A stretch of 64,000 nucleotides of DNA, taken from the NCBI GenBank assembly GCA_034387635.1, contig JAOANU010000007.1:1-64000 (forward strand). The letters run 5' to 3'. The notes beneath the pieces are model-generated. The model was given only the letters and a program-made list of their open reading frames with translations, was not told the origin of the DNA and searched no databases. This DNA comes from Rhodosporidiobolus odoratus (taxonomy: Eukaryota; Basidiomycota; Microbotryomycetes; Sporidiobolales; Sporidiobolaceae). Positions 1 through 11,093 of this stretch are shown piece after piece. A program made the translations under genes and the position numbers. Positions within the stretch are counted from its first letter, which is position 1. Each line of letters starts with the position of its first letter.

Positions 1-1808
1 AAGAAAGGTTGTGCGGTAAAGGTGAGAGAAGGGTTGCAGCGGCGCTCAACGGGAGAGTAGGGGAAATTATCGCCGGCGCAGGTGAGCGTGCTGCCGGGGA
101 AGAGACCGATCGGGCTTGCTCGCTGTGCCTGCCGAGTTTAACTTGAGATTCCGGCAAGCGCAAAGAGACCCTCGGGGAGAAACGCGGGCTGCCCGAGTCC
201 TTCCCTGCACCCATGCCCTTATCGCCGTCATCGATTCGCTCTGCATCCTCGGCGAACAGCTCGTCTGCCAGCCAGAACGACGTGCGGCGACAGCGGGCAG
301 CATCGCGCTCGCCACCGGCGAAGAGATCCCTCTTCCCCAGCTCATTCCTCCTGTCATCAGACCCGTCCGCCACCTGTTGCCCCTCGGGAGCACCCATAGT
401 GCTCCACCCCGCGCCGCAGGAAAGGGCTTGTGTGGAGTGGCGTCGAGCGGCACGAGAAGACATGTCGGAGGAAAAGGTCGGGGAAGATGGGACAATGCGA
501 GACGTGTCTGCGGCGAGTCGGCTCGCGCAGAGGGAGAGAGTCGAAGCGGTGGAGAGCGGTTGCACGGCGATAGGAGTTGCCGGGATGAGGAAAAAGTCCG
601 GTACAGACGTGCAGGAGAAAATGCGACGCGGAGGTGCAGGTCGGCCGGCTAAGCTCGCGGGTGCGGACGCTACGAGCGATCGGAGGGAAGGAAGTGTTGT
701 ACGGGTGAAAGGTAGACTGTAGGAGTGGATGGCAGGTCAAACGCGAGGATCGTCGAGCGGTACGGCGGGAGAAAGTTCCGGTGAATCCGCGGGGGACGAT
801 AAGGCAAGCTGAATGTCAGTTGTGCCGCTTGCAAAACATCCACCAGCTCAACAAGGTGTCGACAAGTACTGGGCTGGCTGAATCGAAGCATCGTAAAGAG
901 AGAAGGGGGACGCAAGAAATGAAGCGGAAAACGGACCTTGAAGAGCTCCGAGAAACGCTGCCCGTCGACGTTCTGCGCGACTGATGACCGAGGGCGTTTT
1001 GAGCGTTAACAGCGTCGAGTGGTGCGCGAGGTGGAGCAGCCGGAGCGGGTGCTGGACCAGTTCGCTGGAGTGACCACTTGAACCAAACGCTGACTCTCTT
1101 TTGCTAATGGTGTGTGGCACCTTGGTCGCCGTCCAAAGTACCTCGAAGTGTTCCGATCCACCCAGTCGTTATCCGCCAAGCTGCAAGCGGAAGGCGAGTG
1201 TCGATAAAGTTGCTTGTTTCGAAGTTGGAGCGCCGTTCGACTCGTGGCGGGTTGTAACAGCCGCGCGGTGGAGTAGACTGCAAGGTGAGCATCGGAACAG
1301 AAGAACTCATTTTAGCTTGACTGGGCTATGAAGGAACGAAGCAAGAGCGGGGAAACGACGAGGAGAAGGACCAAGTTCCGATGATGACGCTCAACAACTC
1401 ACCTCGATCTGATCCTGCAGGCTCAAGCATAGAAGGGAGCGTGGAGTACAACAGCTGGAACACATCGGCCGGCGTCCGTACGCTCCCCTTTTTCTCCCTC
1501 GCTTTGACCCGGGCGATGTCCGCCATACAGGAGCAGAGTTGGCGGACGTTCGTGTTCCAGCATTCACGGACAGACGGTACAAGGGAAGGGGCAGTGTGGC
1601 GAAAGGGTGCGGGGAAGCAAGGTGCGGACGCGAGGAAAGGCGAAAGGACGAACGACGCGATGAAAGCGAGACCGGGAGACATGAAAGGAATAGTACGACA
1701 ATAGAGTACGATGGAGGCACAGGCAGAAAGGACGAGACTATGCTGGAATGGGAGAGTGGGGCTGTTGCGGCGGCGCGAGCAGTAGGGTGAGAAGAGAAGC
1801 AGGGAGTC
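1..1808. other. Unresolved stretch, possibly part of a minus-strand gene
   Basis: No family could be recognised here on either strand. The best coding hint is on the minus strand. An exon-like segment around 1402-1530 reads ADIARVKAREKKG and then PADVFQLLYSTLPSML, ends at a good donor (GTGAGT, about 1401), and a plausible acceptor (CTTGCAG) follows at about 1282. The reading frame behind that acceptor stays open to about 1008. The overlapping open frames on the plus strand (for example 213-722) are low-complexity S/R/A-rich and look like shadows. It could be an incomplete or fast-evolving gene, or the 3' flank of a gene beyond the window. Confidence 0.3.
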
Positions 1809-2778
1809 CTAGATCTCCATGTCTGCTTCTTCTTCACCTGCGCTGTAGTTGTTGTTGTCGTCGTCCTCCTGTGCGAGAAAAGACGATGTGAGCGTCAAGC
1901 TCGTGCCAGTGAGGTGCAGGACTGATGAGAGTTGAGGGGAAGAGATCGGGAACGCACGTCCGAATCGCTCTCATCTGAATCACCGTCTTCTCCGTCGGCG
2001 CTAGCACCCGAGCTAGCGAAGCGTTGGACGTACTCTGCGGCAGAGAGTAGGCATCGAGAGTTAGCAAGGTCTGCAATGAGGAGCGAGTTGATAACGCCTC
2101 CCCGCCTGCCAAGACGTAGCCGGACAACGGAAGATGCAGAGACACACCCTTGACCTTGGCGTCGTATCCCTTTGGATCCCGCATCAGCAGCGCCGCTGCC
2201 TCGCCGTTCAACGGATCGGCAGCATTCGGGTACCGCAAGAGTTGCGGGAGAAAGGTTTCGAAGATGTTGACCATATCAAACATGGGTGACCAAGTCTGGT
2301 TGATGACGTCGAGGCAGACAGAGCCGGATAGCTCGTCGATGTTGGCTACAGGGCGGAAAGCGGCGAGAGATTTAGGTGAGGATGAAACCGGAACAGGGAA
2401 CAAAACATCAATGTCAGCGGATCCGTTCATAACGTCCAGCGGAGAAGAGACAGGCGAAGAGGGCAGGATGGCGAACCACCAGCTCACGATGGAAGATCTT
2501 GTTCATGAATCCGATTGAAGGCGACTTGTACGGGTAGCCATCGGGCAACTCGACGTGGATCTTCCAGCTTCCGCCGGCAAAGGGAGCTAGAGGCGACTAG
2601 GTGAGTGAGCTTGCACGAACGAAGGAAGTGCGAGAGCTATGAGACGCAACGTACTCTCGTCCGGCCCTTTGAAGACGACGGTAAACTCCTGCATGCTGTC
2701 ATTTGCTAGGGTGACGTCGTAGTCACTGAGCATAAGGCGATGGAGGTCTGTTTCGAGACGGCGCCTTGGTGAAGTCAT
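1809..2778 (-). CDS. UBC8: Ubiquitin-conjugating enzyme E2 (Ubc8/UBE2H family)
   Basis: E2 enzyme that carries ubiquitin as a thioester on a catalytic cysteine and hands it to E3 ligases. Yeast Ubc8 serves the GID/CTLH pathway that degrades gluconeogenic enzymes. At least four exons are visible. The first starts at 2778 ([16 protein letters not shown]) and runs to [11 protein letters not shown]. The second reads [20 protein letters not shown] and GFMNKIFH. The third holds the active-site region [18 protein letters not shown] and [17 protein letters not shown]. The last is an acidic tail ending DMEI at stop 1809-1811. [11 protein letters not shown] and the acidic C-terminus are diagnostic of the UBE2H branch. 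The catalytic Cys is that of SVCLDV. The start is the only Met in the right position for the short N-terminus of the family. Confidence 0.93.
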
Positions 2779-4601
2779 GGTTGACTATAGAGAAGTAAAG
2801 TTGAAGTTATCGGGATCGAGTGGGGGCAAATCGGGATACGAGGGTAGAGGTCGGCGTCGACAGGGTGTCACGTGGCGAGATATACAGGGTTCAAGAGAGT
2901 CAGTACACACGCTCTGCTTTACTTGTCGCGTCTCAAGCTGTTCTGCAGAGTCTTGAAAGAGGAATTGAAACTGACAAGTTGTAAAGAGGGGGGCGAGCGG
3001 TCGATCGGCGAGAGAGGCGGAGCGAGGTGGTCGAGAGCCGGTAGTGCTTGTTGTCAAGTACTCGGTGCTCCTATACGCGGTTTCGTAGCTGAAGTTAATG
3101 TGACAAGTCAAGAAGCGATGGTCAAACTCCGATTCCATCTCTTCCCGTCGTCCAGTTGCCAAGCCGGTCTACATACGCGTTGAAGTTCTTACAGCGCCCT
3201 CACTCAATGCTTCGCCGCCTGCTCCGACTCTCCCTAGGCCTCCCGCTGGCGATTCCGCCCTCTTTCCACCCCACTGCGACTCGACTTGCACGCCAAGTCG
3301 CAAGCCATTGCACGATGGAGAGCATCCTTCGAAACGCCTTAGCACATTACATAGTTTAGTCTCTGCGCAGCGGGTCGAACAGGCGAGGCCGATACGCTGT
3401 GAGTACTCCGTTCATCTTACCCGTCTCAGTGTTGCCGAACCTGCCTTTCCTCTTGTAGCCATTCGACGGACGGTCGTAGCAGTACTGCATATGCACATGG
3501 CTCACGTTTTACTGCGACGACTGGCTGAGTATCCTTCGGATCCAGCTCGCGCTACGACAAACAGTTTTGGTTTCTCACCAGAAACACCTCGACGCCGTTG
3601 CCGCTGACGCGCTCACGCTCGCCTCGCCCGTATCCGCTACGAGCACTATCTCAACCACTTCCTCTCGCTGACTAGAGGGTTCGACTATCCCACGAAACTG
3701 CAGCTCTAGCTCCCGCCATCCAGCACAACTCGCCTGTGCCTCACTTCTTCCTGCCCGTCCCGATGTCGCTACCAAGCTATGATCACGATTGCGCCCGCGC
3801 TCATTTCTTTGGAGGGCGCGGAGGCAACGGAGTCGGCTGATTGCTTCGTCTCGTCCCACTCTGCCGCCAGGCTTGCATGGATTTCCGCTTGTTGGCTCTC
3901 ACCACCAATATTCAGCACTGGTCTGAAGCTGCTATGCTGACAGCGGTGTCATCAAGCTCGTCTGTGCTTCGAGTATGGCGGAGCACCGAGCTACACGGCT
4001 TGCTCGCTGTCACAGTTAGTCTCGCACTCCGTACCAAGTCTCGGCCTGATTGGGCAGAACTCGTGCCCATACATGACCGCAGACACCTGCGGGTTCTTTG
4101 CTCTGAGGATATACAACGACGCGCACGAACACAGCATATGCCTGGTGATACAGCGCATCACTCGAAGGTGAGAGGAGAAAACCGATTTGAGAAGGTCACT
4201 GTTCGCTCGACCGCAAAGCCTGACCCGTCCCCGCCCAGAACACCGTCAATCGAGGCCGACTTGTACTGCCATGGAGTCGGCCGTCTCTAATAGCCCGGCT
4301 CGGGCTGCGGGCTAGGCCAGGCGAGATATCGAAGCCCTCCTCCACATTACTTGCCCTCATTTAAACGAGCTGTCCCCGTCCGTGTTTACTAGGCGCACAT
4401 AGTCTCCAAGCCGATGTAGGTTGAAAAGATTCATTGCCTTGGTACGTATTGAACCTGCTTTTCCTCCTGCGAATGAAAAGAAAAGAACAAGCCTACGAAA
4501 GGGTTACAAAACTCGGGTTCGACGAGCTGAACGAAATGAGGGAGGAGTTGAGAGTATCGAAGAGTGTACATGAATGGGGGATGGCATGAGGGTGGTCGTT
4601 G
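2779..4601. other. Gene-poor stretch between UBC8 and the duplicated segment
   Basis: About 1.8 kb in which I cannot support a gene. Short plus-strand frames exist: one at 3207-3359 begins MLRRLLRLSLGLPL and resembles a mitochondrial presequence, and one at 3841-4290 is longer. None has recognisable domain content or a consistent chain of splice sites. The first 100-200 bp next to 2778 are presumably the UBC8 promoter and 5' UTR. Confidence 0.4.
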
Positions 4602-4636
4602 TGCGATGCGAGGAGAAGAAAGAAAAGATCGAGGGT

Positions 4637-5253
4637 TTAGTGGCCGGCAACGACGGCGCCCATAACACGCTGCGTATTGGTAGCGGGTCAGCGTGATGCT
4701 GGAAGGACACTAGGGGCAGCGGCGTACCTCGAGGGCCGGGTGCGACGACCCGACGTACTCCTTGATCTTGTCGCCGCCGCGGTAGAAGTGAAAAGTGGGA
4801 GCCATCTCGACCTTGGAGTCCATAGCAACGTCCTACGAAGCACATCTCGTCAGCTGAAGGAGTTCCGCGGGAAAGATATAGAGAGAAGAAGGGCGCACCT
4901 GCTGATCGCAGATGTCGACTTGGTAGAACCTCATGATTTTGTTCCAGCGCTCGTTGTCCGAGAGCGACCTGAACTTGGGCGAGATGCTTTTGCTGCCGGT
5001 GAATCGCGGTCGTAATTGGTGACAACTCGGTCAGTTCAAGCAGGACAGACTCGAATGAGTCGGAAGGTCGGAGAGAAAAGAGACAAGCAACGCACCAAGA
5101 CTCGTCCCAAGGCGCCACGAACTGAACAGCAGCGATGGCGCCACTGTCTTTGATCTGCAGAAGAAGGCCTCAGTTGGGTTGTAAGGAGCCCGGAAAGGAA
5201 GAACGAACGGCGTCGAGGTACTGTGATTCGGACTTGATTTCGGTAACAGGCAT
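4637..5253 (-). CDS. Thioredoxin-fold protein lacking the nucleophilic cysteine, copy 1
   Basis: About 111 residues in five exons, starting MPVTEIKSESQYLDA at 5253 and ending VMGAVVAGH. The length and order of elements fit a cytosolic thioredoxin: the strand AAVQFVAPW, the active-site helix, VDICDQQDVAMDS, then EMAPTFHFYRGGDKIKEYVG with the conserved cis-proline. The active site, joined across an intron, reads WDESC where thioredoxins have WCGPC. The first, attacking cysteine is therefore aspartate and only the second, resolving cysteine remains. Such a protein cannot do classical dithiol exchange, so a chaperone-like, adaptor or monothiol role is an inference. It is transcribed away from the KAPA synthase across a 1.15-kb shared upstream region. 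Its exons look identical to copy 2 at 37212-37828. Confidence 0.85.
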
Positions 5254-6401
5254 GATGGGCGAATTTGGCAGTGTTCCTGCGGAGATCGAGTAGTCAGCGA
5301 CGGACTAGTACTGCTCTGCGAACAGCTGCTCTGTATCGGTCCTGAAATGTCAGAGAGACGAGGGCGCCTTTCGGGAAACTTCCCCCACATCGAAGGGAAC
5401 CAGCGACGTTGAGCTTGACAGCGCCTCGTCCTGCCACAGCTGTACCTCATGGACTCGGGATCCCACCACGAGCACCACGGACGTATGTTTCCTTCCCGCT
5501 GGCTTGTGTTCGACCTTGACATGTTCCCCCACGTCGACGACCAGGACTCTACCTCCTCCAGCTGCCCCTGCAATGAACAACTGGACCTCTGACGAGGCAT
5601 ACAGAGCAGCGATGCTGCCTTCTCGCCCGCTGCTGCCATCGTCGCAGAGTCACACGACCAGCTCAAGCCCCCACTCGACTGAGCCGAAAGGAAGGCAACA
5701 GCAAAGGTTGAGCCTTACTGTGAGGTGGTGAGGCTTTGAGGTGGCTGGGAGTGCGTGTGTTGTGATGCTTGAGCGAGTCGTTGAAGGAAAGGAAGAGAAG
5801 AGAAGGAGAACAGAGTTGGGAGAAGGACAGCGAAGTGGGGGAAATAGGAACTAGATTAGACATGGAAAAGGAGTACTCTGTTTGTAGTCAGTCTATCCTA
5901 ATCCGCATACAGTCACATTCTAATTTCGCCAAAAGTATCGAGTGGAGCTCGTTACAGTCTGCAGCCGCTTAATGCTATTGAGCAGTCCGCCAACTGCTAT
6001 CTCGACACGAGTCATCACCCTTGAGACCGGCAAGCACCTCCACCAGCGGAGGATGATGGTCGCAGAGAAAGTTGGGGGAAGAGAGCAAGCGGACAATAGA
6101 AGCCAGGTGCGTTGTTTCTGCTCTGTGCGACCACACGAGGTCAGCGCAATGTAGCGGGTGGCTTGAGACGAAGCGGATCGCTGCGAGGCGAGCGACAGAG
6201 AGGAAGAAGTCGGCAGGAGAAAAAAACTAAGGGTCTGCACCACGGCGTTCACGACCGTGAGAGTGCGTCTCTTGCCGAACGGTGACACTCGTACGGACGT
6301 ACGCTACGTGCTGAAGGCTGCCGCGAGATACAGAGTGTTCGCTGGCGCGGGTTAAAACCTCCGCGTCCTTCTTTTCACCTTTCACTCCTTAGCTCCCCCG
6401 C
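5254..6401. promoter_or_regulatory. Divergent upstream region of thioredoxin-like and KAPA synthase genes, copy 1
   Basis: 1,148 bp between the two start codons, unusually long for this compact genome. The half next to the thioredoxin gene (about 5254-5730) is open in several frames and almost unchanged in the second copy. The central part (about 5860-5970) has clear substitutions between copies. I recognise no specific operator. A hidden 5' UTR intron or small exon is possible. Confidence 0.5.
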
Positions 6402-7945
6402 ATGCGGTGCTTACACCTTGATTTACCCCTGCAGCCCTGCGCGCTGAGCTCTCGACTCGGGGCTGCTCTCTCTTCTCGCCGTGATCGACAGATGCTGCGC
6501 TCTCTCGACCCCTCTCCATCTTCTTCTTCTTCGCTTCCCCTCGTCGACTTCTCCTCCAACGACTACCTTTCGTTCTCTCGGTCGCCCCTCTTGCGCAAGA
6601 AACTCTTAACGGCCATCAACGAGCCGTCTTTCCTACCCTATGGTCCGCCTTCTTCCCGCCTGCTCGACGGCAATTCTCCTCATCACCTCTCCCTCGAGTC
6701 CCGCCTCTCGTCCTTCTTCGGTTCCGAGTCAGCTCTCCTCTTCAACTCGGGCTTCGACGCCAACGCAGGCCTTTGGGCTTGCTTACCCGGTCCAGAAGAC
6801 TACATCCTGTTTGACGAGCTTGTCCACGCGAGTATGCACGACGGGATGAGGGCGAGTCGGGTCCCAAAGGACAGGCGGCAACCATTCCGCCACAGTGACG
6901 TGAGCGCGCTGGAACGTCGTCTGCGTAAGCTGGTAGAGGAGGACGAGGGAGTGAAGAAGGGGGAGAAGAGTGTCTGGATTAGCGTCGAAAGCCTGTACTC
7001 AATAGACGGAGATCTGGCGCCGCTGCAAGAGATGGTCGATGTAGCAGAGCGGATACTCCCGGCGGGCAACGGGCACTTTGTAGTCGACGAGGTGCGCGCT
7101 TGTTCCGATTCATCACCAGCTTTGGCTCATCAACAACTTCTCGCAGGCTCATTCGGTCGGACTCTACGGTCCTTCCGGGCGAGGCCTCGTTACCGCTCTC
7201 AAGCTTGAGGACCGGATCACGGTCCGGGTGCACACCTTTGGCAAGGCTCTGGCCTGCAGTGGTGGTATGTTCCCCTTTCCTCCGTGACCTTCTCAGAATT
7301 GCGGCCTTGCTCATCCGACCTCCTTCCTATAGCCGCCGTACTGACCTCGCCACTCATCCGCAACTATCTTACAAACTACGCCCGACCATTGATCTACTCG
7401 ACCGCGGCGACGAGGATGAGCGTCGTTGCGGCAGAGAAAGCGATCGAGATGCTCGAAGAGGGACGAAGTGAAGAGGTGAGTTGGCTCGCCGAGAAACACT
7501 CCAGGCTTCGTCAAGACCAATCCAGGACCGAACCTATCTATCAGACTGTGTCGCAGAACTAAGCTCGTCTGTGCTGCAGCCCGCTTCCCACGTCCACTCC
7601 CTCGCCCGACTCTTCATCGCCCGACTGGCCTCGCTGCCAGCGACATCCTCCATTACCCTTCCTCCACATCTTCTCGCACTGCGACATAACCCCCAGCACC
7701 CTCTGACTTCGCCCATCATTCCCCTCCTCACCTCCCGACCGCGGCCCCTGGCGGCTTTCCTCCGTGAAGAAGGCTTCCTCACTCGGCCCATCACCTACCC
7801 GACAGTACCGTACGATGAGGAGCGCGTGAGGGTGTGCCTCCATGCAGGTAATACGGAAGAGGAGGTGACAGCGCTTGTGGACAGCGTCAAGAGATGGGTG
7901 GAACAGGAAGAACGGCGGCCAATGCTATTGCAAGCGAAGCTGTAA
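6402..7945 (+). CDS. bioF: 8-amino-7-oxononanoate (KAPA) synthase, copy 1, with PTS1 tail
   Basis: PLP enzyme that condenses pimeloyl thioester with L-alanine to give KAPA, the first committed step of biotin-ring assembly. Four exons are visible. Motifs in order: VDFSSNDYLSFSRSPLLRK, PYGPPSSRLLDGNSPHHLSL, FNSGFDANAGL, FDELVHASMHDGMRASR, VESLYSIDGDLAPLQEM, HFVVDEAHSVGLYGPSGRG (joined across an intron) and HTFGKALACSGG. The PLP-binding lysine codon is at 7243-7245. The protein ends QAKL, with AKL a canonical peroxisomal PTS1, in line with peroxisomal KAPA synthase in other fungi. I chose the ATG at 6402 because the 30 residues after it resemble the family N-terminus. The next in-frame ATG is 6492 (MLRSLDPS). 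It converges on BioDA with 114 bp between stops. Confidence 0.93.
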
Positions 7946-8059
7946 CGTCTCTCAAGGTTTTCGTGGAGGGACGCGGAACTACATACCATAGAAATCTCCA
8001 GTCTCTATACATTTTACCGCCTTTCTACGTGCACTGTTCCGATGCTGTTCCGTTTTTAT

Positions 8060-10796
8060 CTAGCTCCGCTCTCGCCCGCCTTCAATCGCTTGCAGTACAC
8101 TTTGCTCCACGGCCCGCAGCGCTTCTGGCTTCGAGTTTAGGCTACTCATGAAGTAGACGACGTTGCCGAGTGGCCGGGCATGGATACCGAAGGGCGCGCC
8201 TGTCGGACTCGCCGATGCCTCCTCTGCGGTGCGACTTGGGTAGGAGTATCGTAGACGTCGGAGAAGGGATTCGGCGACCGTGGAGGAGTAGCCGGCGGAG
8301 GAACCCGGTGGAGGACGGAGGTGGATGGCGAGTACGCTGCCGAGCGCCATCACGCCAGATACGGATGGGTGGGAAGAGATGGAGCGGACGAAGGAGGCGG
8401 ACCACAGAGAAAATGTAGGGTCGGAGACCCGCACCTCGAGGGGTTCCGATGTAGTGGAAGAGGGAGCTGATGTAGATGGCGAGGTTTCGGAAGAGGTGAC
8501 AGCCCAGTCGTCCTTGGCCTGACTCCATACACCCTGCTTTTCCATTCTGCTGATGATGTCGAGCGTTTTGTTTGCCACGCCGCACCCTGTCGCGTGTGCA
8601 GTGTAGGAATGGCCGTGGAGAAGTGCGTCGACCTTTTTGTCGCTCCAGAATGAGCGGAAGATGGCATCGCTAGCGAGGGTGACGGCCATCGGCACAAGAC
8701 CTCCCGTGAGAATCTTGGCGTAGCAAGCGATGTCGGGTTGGGTTGCGAGGAAGGAAGAAGCGGAGATGCGCCCCAGGCGGTGTAAGCCAACAAAGACCTC
8801 GTCGAAGATGATGGGAAGCCCGCGCCACACAGGTGTATCGTCGATAGGCGAGCGTAAAGAGTCGTCGACAGAAGCGGAAGGGGAAGAAAAATGCGGCTGA
8901 GAGGGGAAGAGACGCCGGTTTGTGCGGACGATATCGACGAGAACGTGCTGGTAGAGTGGGTCGACGAAGATCATGCCTCCTGCCCCCATAACCACGGGTT
9001 CGAGGATCAGTGCGCCGAACCGGATCCCGTCGCCCTTGCTCATCCTCGTCTGCAACTCCTCCTCAATCTCCTGGCGGTATCGCTGAGCGAGCGGGTCAGA
9101 TAACGCTCGTCGCCGTACATCGTAAAGCTCGCTCAGCGACTTCAGCGTCGTGCGGACATTGCCAGCCGCGCCACGGACGACAACCTCGCCGTCCTCGATC
9201 TTGACCTCCGGGGCAGCCAGCCAGTAACCCCTGCCTTCATACCACTCGACCCTCTCACTGTACACGCTGCCTTCACAAGCGTCCATCGCGCCGATCGTAT
9301 CGCCGTGATAACTCCCCTTCAGCCCGAGCACGGCGAGTTTCCTTCCTTCGGCTGGCGAAAGCTGCTCCCGATCCGCGAACGCACGCAGCGCCATCTTGAG
9401 CGCAACCTCCATGCCGGTACTGCCGTCGTCGGAGAAGAAGACTCGGCTAGCCCAGCCGTTGCCGACAGAAGCGAGGAGCTTCTCTGCGAGAGTGAGGGCG
9501 GGGAGGTTGGTCGCAGTCGGGAACATGACGTGACCGAAGCGGCCGGCAGCGTGGGCGGCGGCGAGGGTGAGCTCGGGGTTGGCGTGACCCAGACACTGTG
9601 TCCACCAGGAGGCGGATCCGTCGAACACCGGAGATACGAGGGGTGCGGAGGAGGGAGAGTCGGTGGATAAGGACGGTACGGGTGAAGGCGAAGAGGCGGG
9701 GCGGGGAGTCAAAGGAGAGATGACCGGAGACGCAGCAGGCGACACCGGGGCAGCGGGAAGTTCGGGTGACGGGGAGCTGGTCGCGAAGACGTTGAAATGG
9801 TCGCGATGCGCCGATTCAATGACCATGACTTCCTGCTCGTTCTTGACAAGTCCATGCTGTACGAAGGGCCACCAGACCTTATCGAGAGTCCGCCTTGGAG
9901 CCGTCGCGAGGTTGGACAATCGATCAAGGTGCACCTGCTGAAGCCGAGTAACGACTCGCTGGAGAGGCGCGCCTTCGAGCTTTTTGTAGTAGGCTTCGAG
10001 GCTGGCCGCGTCTTCAGGAGCAGAGGGAAGTTGTGCAGGTGGGTGATCGACGACGCCAACTCTGATTCCGCGCTCTTCGAACCATTTCTCGAAATACTGG
10101 TAGTTGGCGTAGTACTCCTCGCGGAAGACGAGGACGGCGTCCACGTCGTATCCGCGAAGGAGCAAAGACTCGTATGCCGAGATCGTGGTTGAGATACCGC
10201 CGAGTGCAGCGGAGGCGATGAGGAGGGTGGGAGGAAGGAGCGGTCGGAAAGCATCGAGCTGTGAAGTGCCGGAAAGAGTGGGGGAATGAACGCCTAGCTG
10301 AGGGCTTGTCAGGCAGGGCACGACATCTCGAGTGGAGAGATGTACGTACCGCCTGCAGACTCGATATACAGACTACTCTTCCTGCCGGCCACCTCGTCTG
10401 CGAAGTTTTTTACATGCCGGCCTATTGCCGCTGCGAACTCGTCGTCTGTGGGAGGCCTCGGCGCGTTTCCGCCCTTCGCTCGTTCGACAGCGAGATGCGG
10501 CGAGACGGGTTCGTCGAAGTGAAAAAGGCAGGCGGTCTTGGCCCGGGGTGCAAAGCGCTGAACATGACTGTTTTGCGAAATTGTCGAGGTCAGCTGCACG
10601 AGATCGCATAGGGAACATATGGAAGCGCGCACAGTTCATCATCACCGTCTCCGGTGCCCGTCCCGACTGGCTTCAAGTATCCAACGCGTTCTCCGAGAGC
10701 GAGAGAAGCCCGAACGAGTCCAGTGCTGAAGATGCTCTTGCCGACGTCGGTAGAGCTAGCGACTACCAGGTGAGTGCGTAGATGCCTTGAGAGCAT
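8060..10796 (-). CDS. bioDA: Bifunctional dethiobiotin synthetase / DAPA aminotransferase
   Basis: Fusion of BioD (N-terminal) and BioA (C-terminal), as known from fungi and plants. It converts KAPA to DAPA and then to dethiobiotin, probably in mitochondria. About 870 residues in three exons. BioD part: P-loop ASSTDVGKSIFSTGL directly after the start, GYLKPVGTGT, FDEPVSPHLAVE, IESAGGGVHSP across an intron, then TLLIASAALGGISTTISAYE. BioA part: SWWTQCLGHANPELTLAAAH, RVFFSDDGSTGMEVALKMAL, SYHGDTIGAMDACEGSVYS, LILEPVVMGAGGM, IIFDEVFVGLHRLGR and CYAKILTGGLVPMAVTLAS, whose Lys is the PLP anchor. The start MLSRHLRTHLVVASS at 10796 is short and basic, so a presequence is possible. No PTS1: the tail is GGRERS. 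No biotin synthase (BioB) gene is in the window. Confidence 0.95.
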
Positions 10797-11093
10797 GTCT
10801 GGCTGACCCGTCTAGCACTGCAGTGGTCCCTGTGGGTGTGTTGGGAAGTCAAGAATAGGTTTGGGGAAAGTCGATTGCATGATGAGCAAGATTCTTGTCC
10901 TCACTGTGTGCGAGCTTTAGAGTAGCACATCGAGATTGCGAGCAGCTTGATGGACATGCTGAAGCCAGCTCAAAGCGCCTCGAGCGGATCGAGCACAGGT
11001 AGAGCTCTCCGATTCTTCCCCTCCGAATGCGCAGGTGCAACGGTATCATCCGACTGCGAGTGTATATCTACTGATTCTCTACGCCGCCTGAGC

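Larger units (their letters stand above)
4602..7945. repeat. Inverted segmental duplication, copy 1
   Basis: This 3,344-bp block is the reverse complement of 34522-37863, with no large gap. It holds a whole divergent gene pair: thioredoxin-like (-) and KAPA synthase (+). Similarity starts abruptly at 4602 inside the thioredoxin 3' flank and ends at the KAPA synthase stop codon, beyond which the two loci share nothing obvious. There are no terminal inverted repeats, no target-site duplication and no transposase, so it reads as a chromosomal duplication rather than a mobile element. In this copy the segment adjoins the BioDA gene, which suggests that it sits in the ancestral biotin locus. Confidence 0.93.

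Noticed and set aside
3207..3359. Short frame starting MLRRLLRLSLGLPL as a mitochondrial protein
   Set aside because: Only 50 codons, with no downstream exon of recognisable content.
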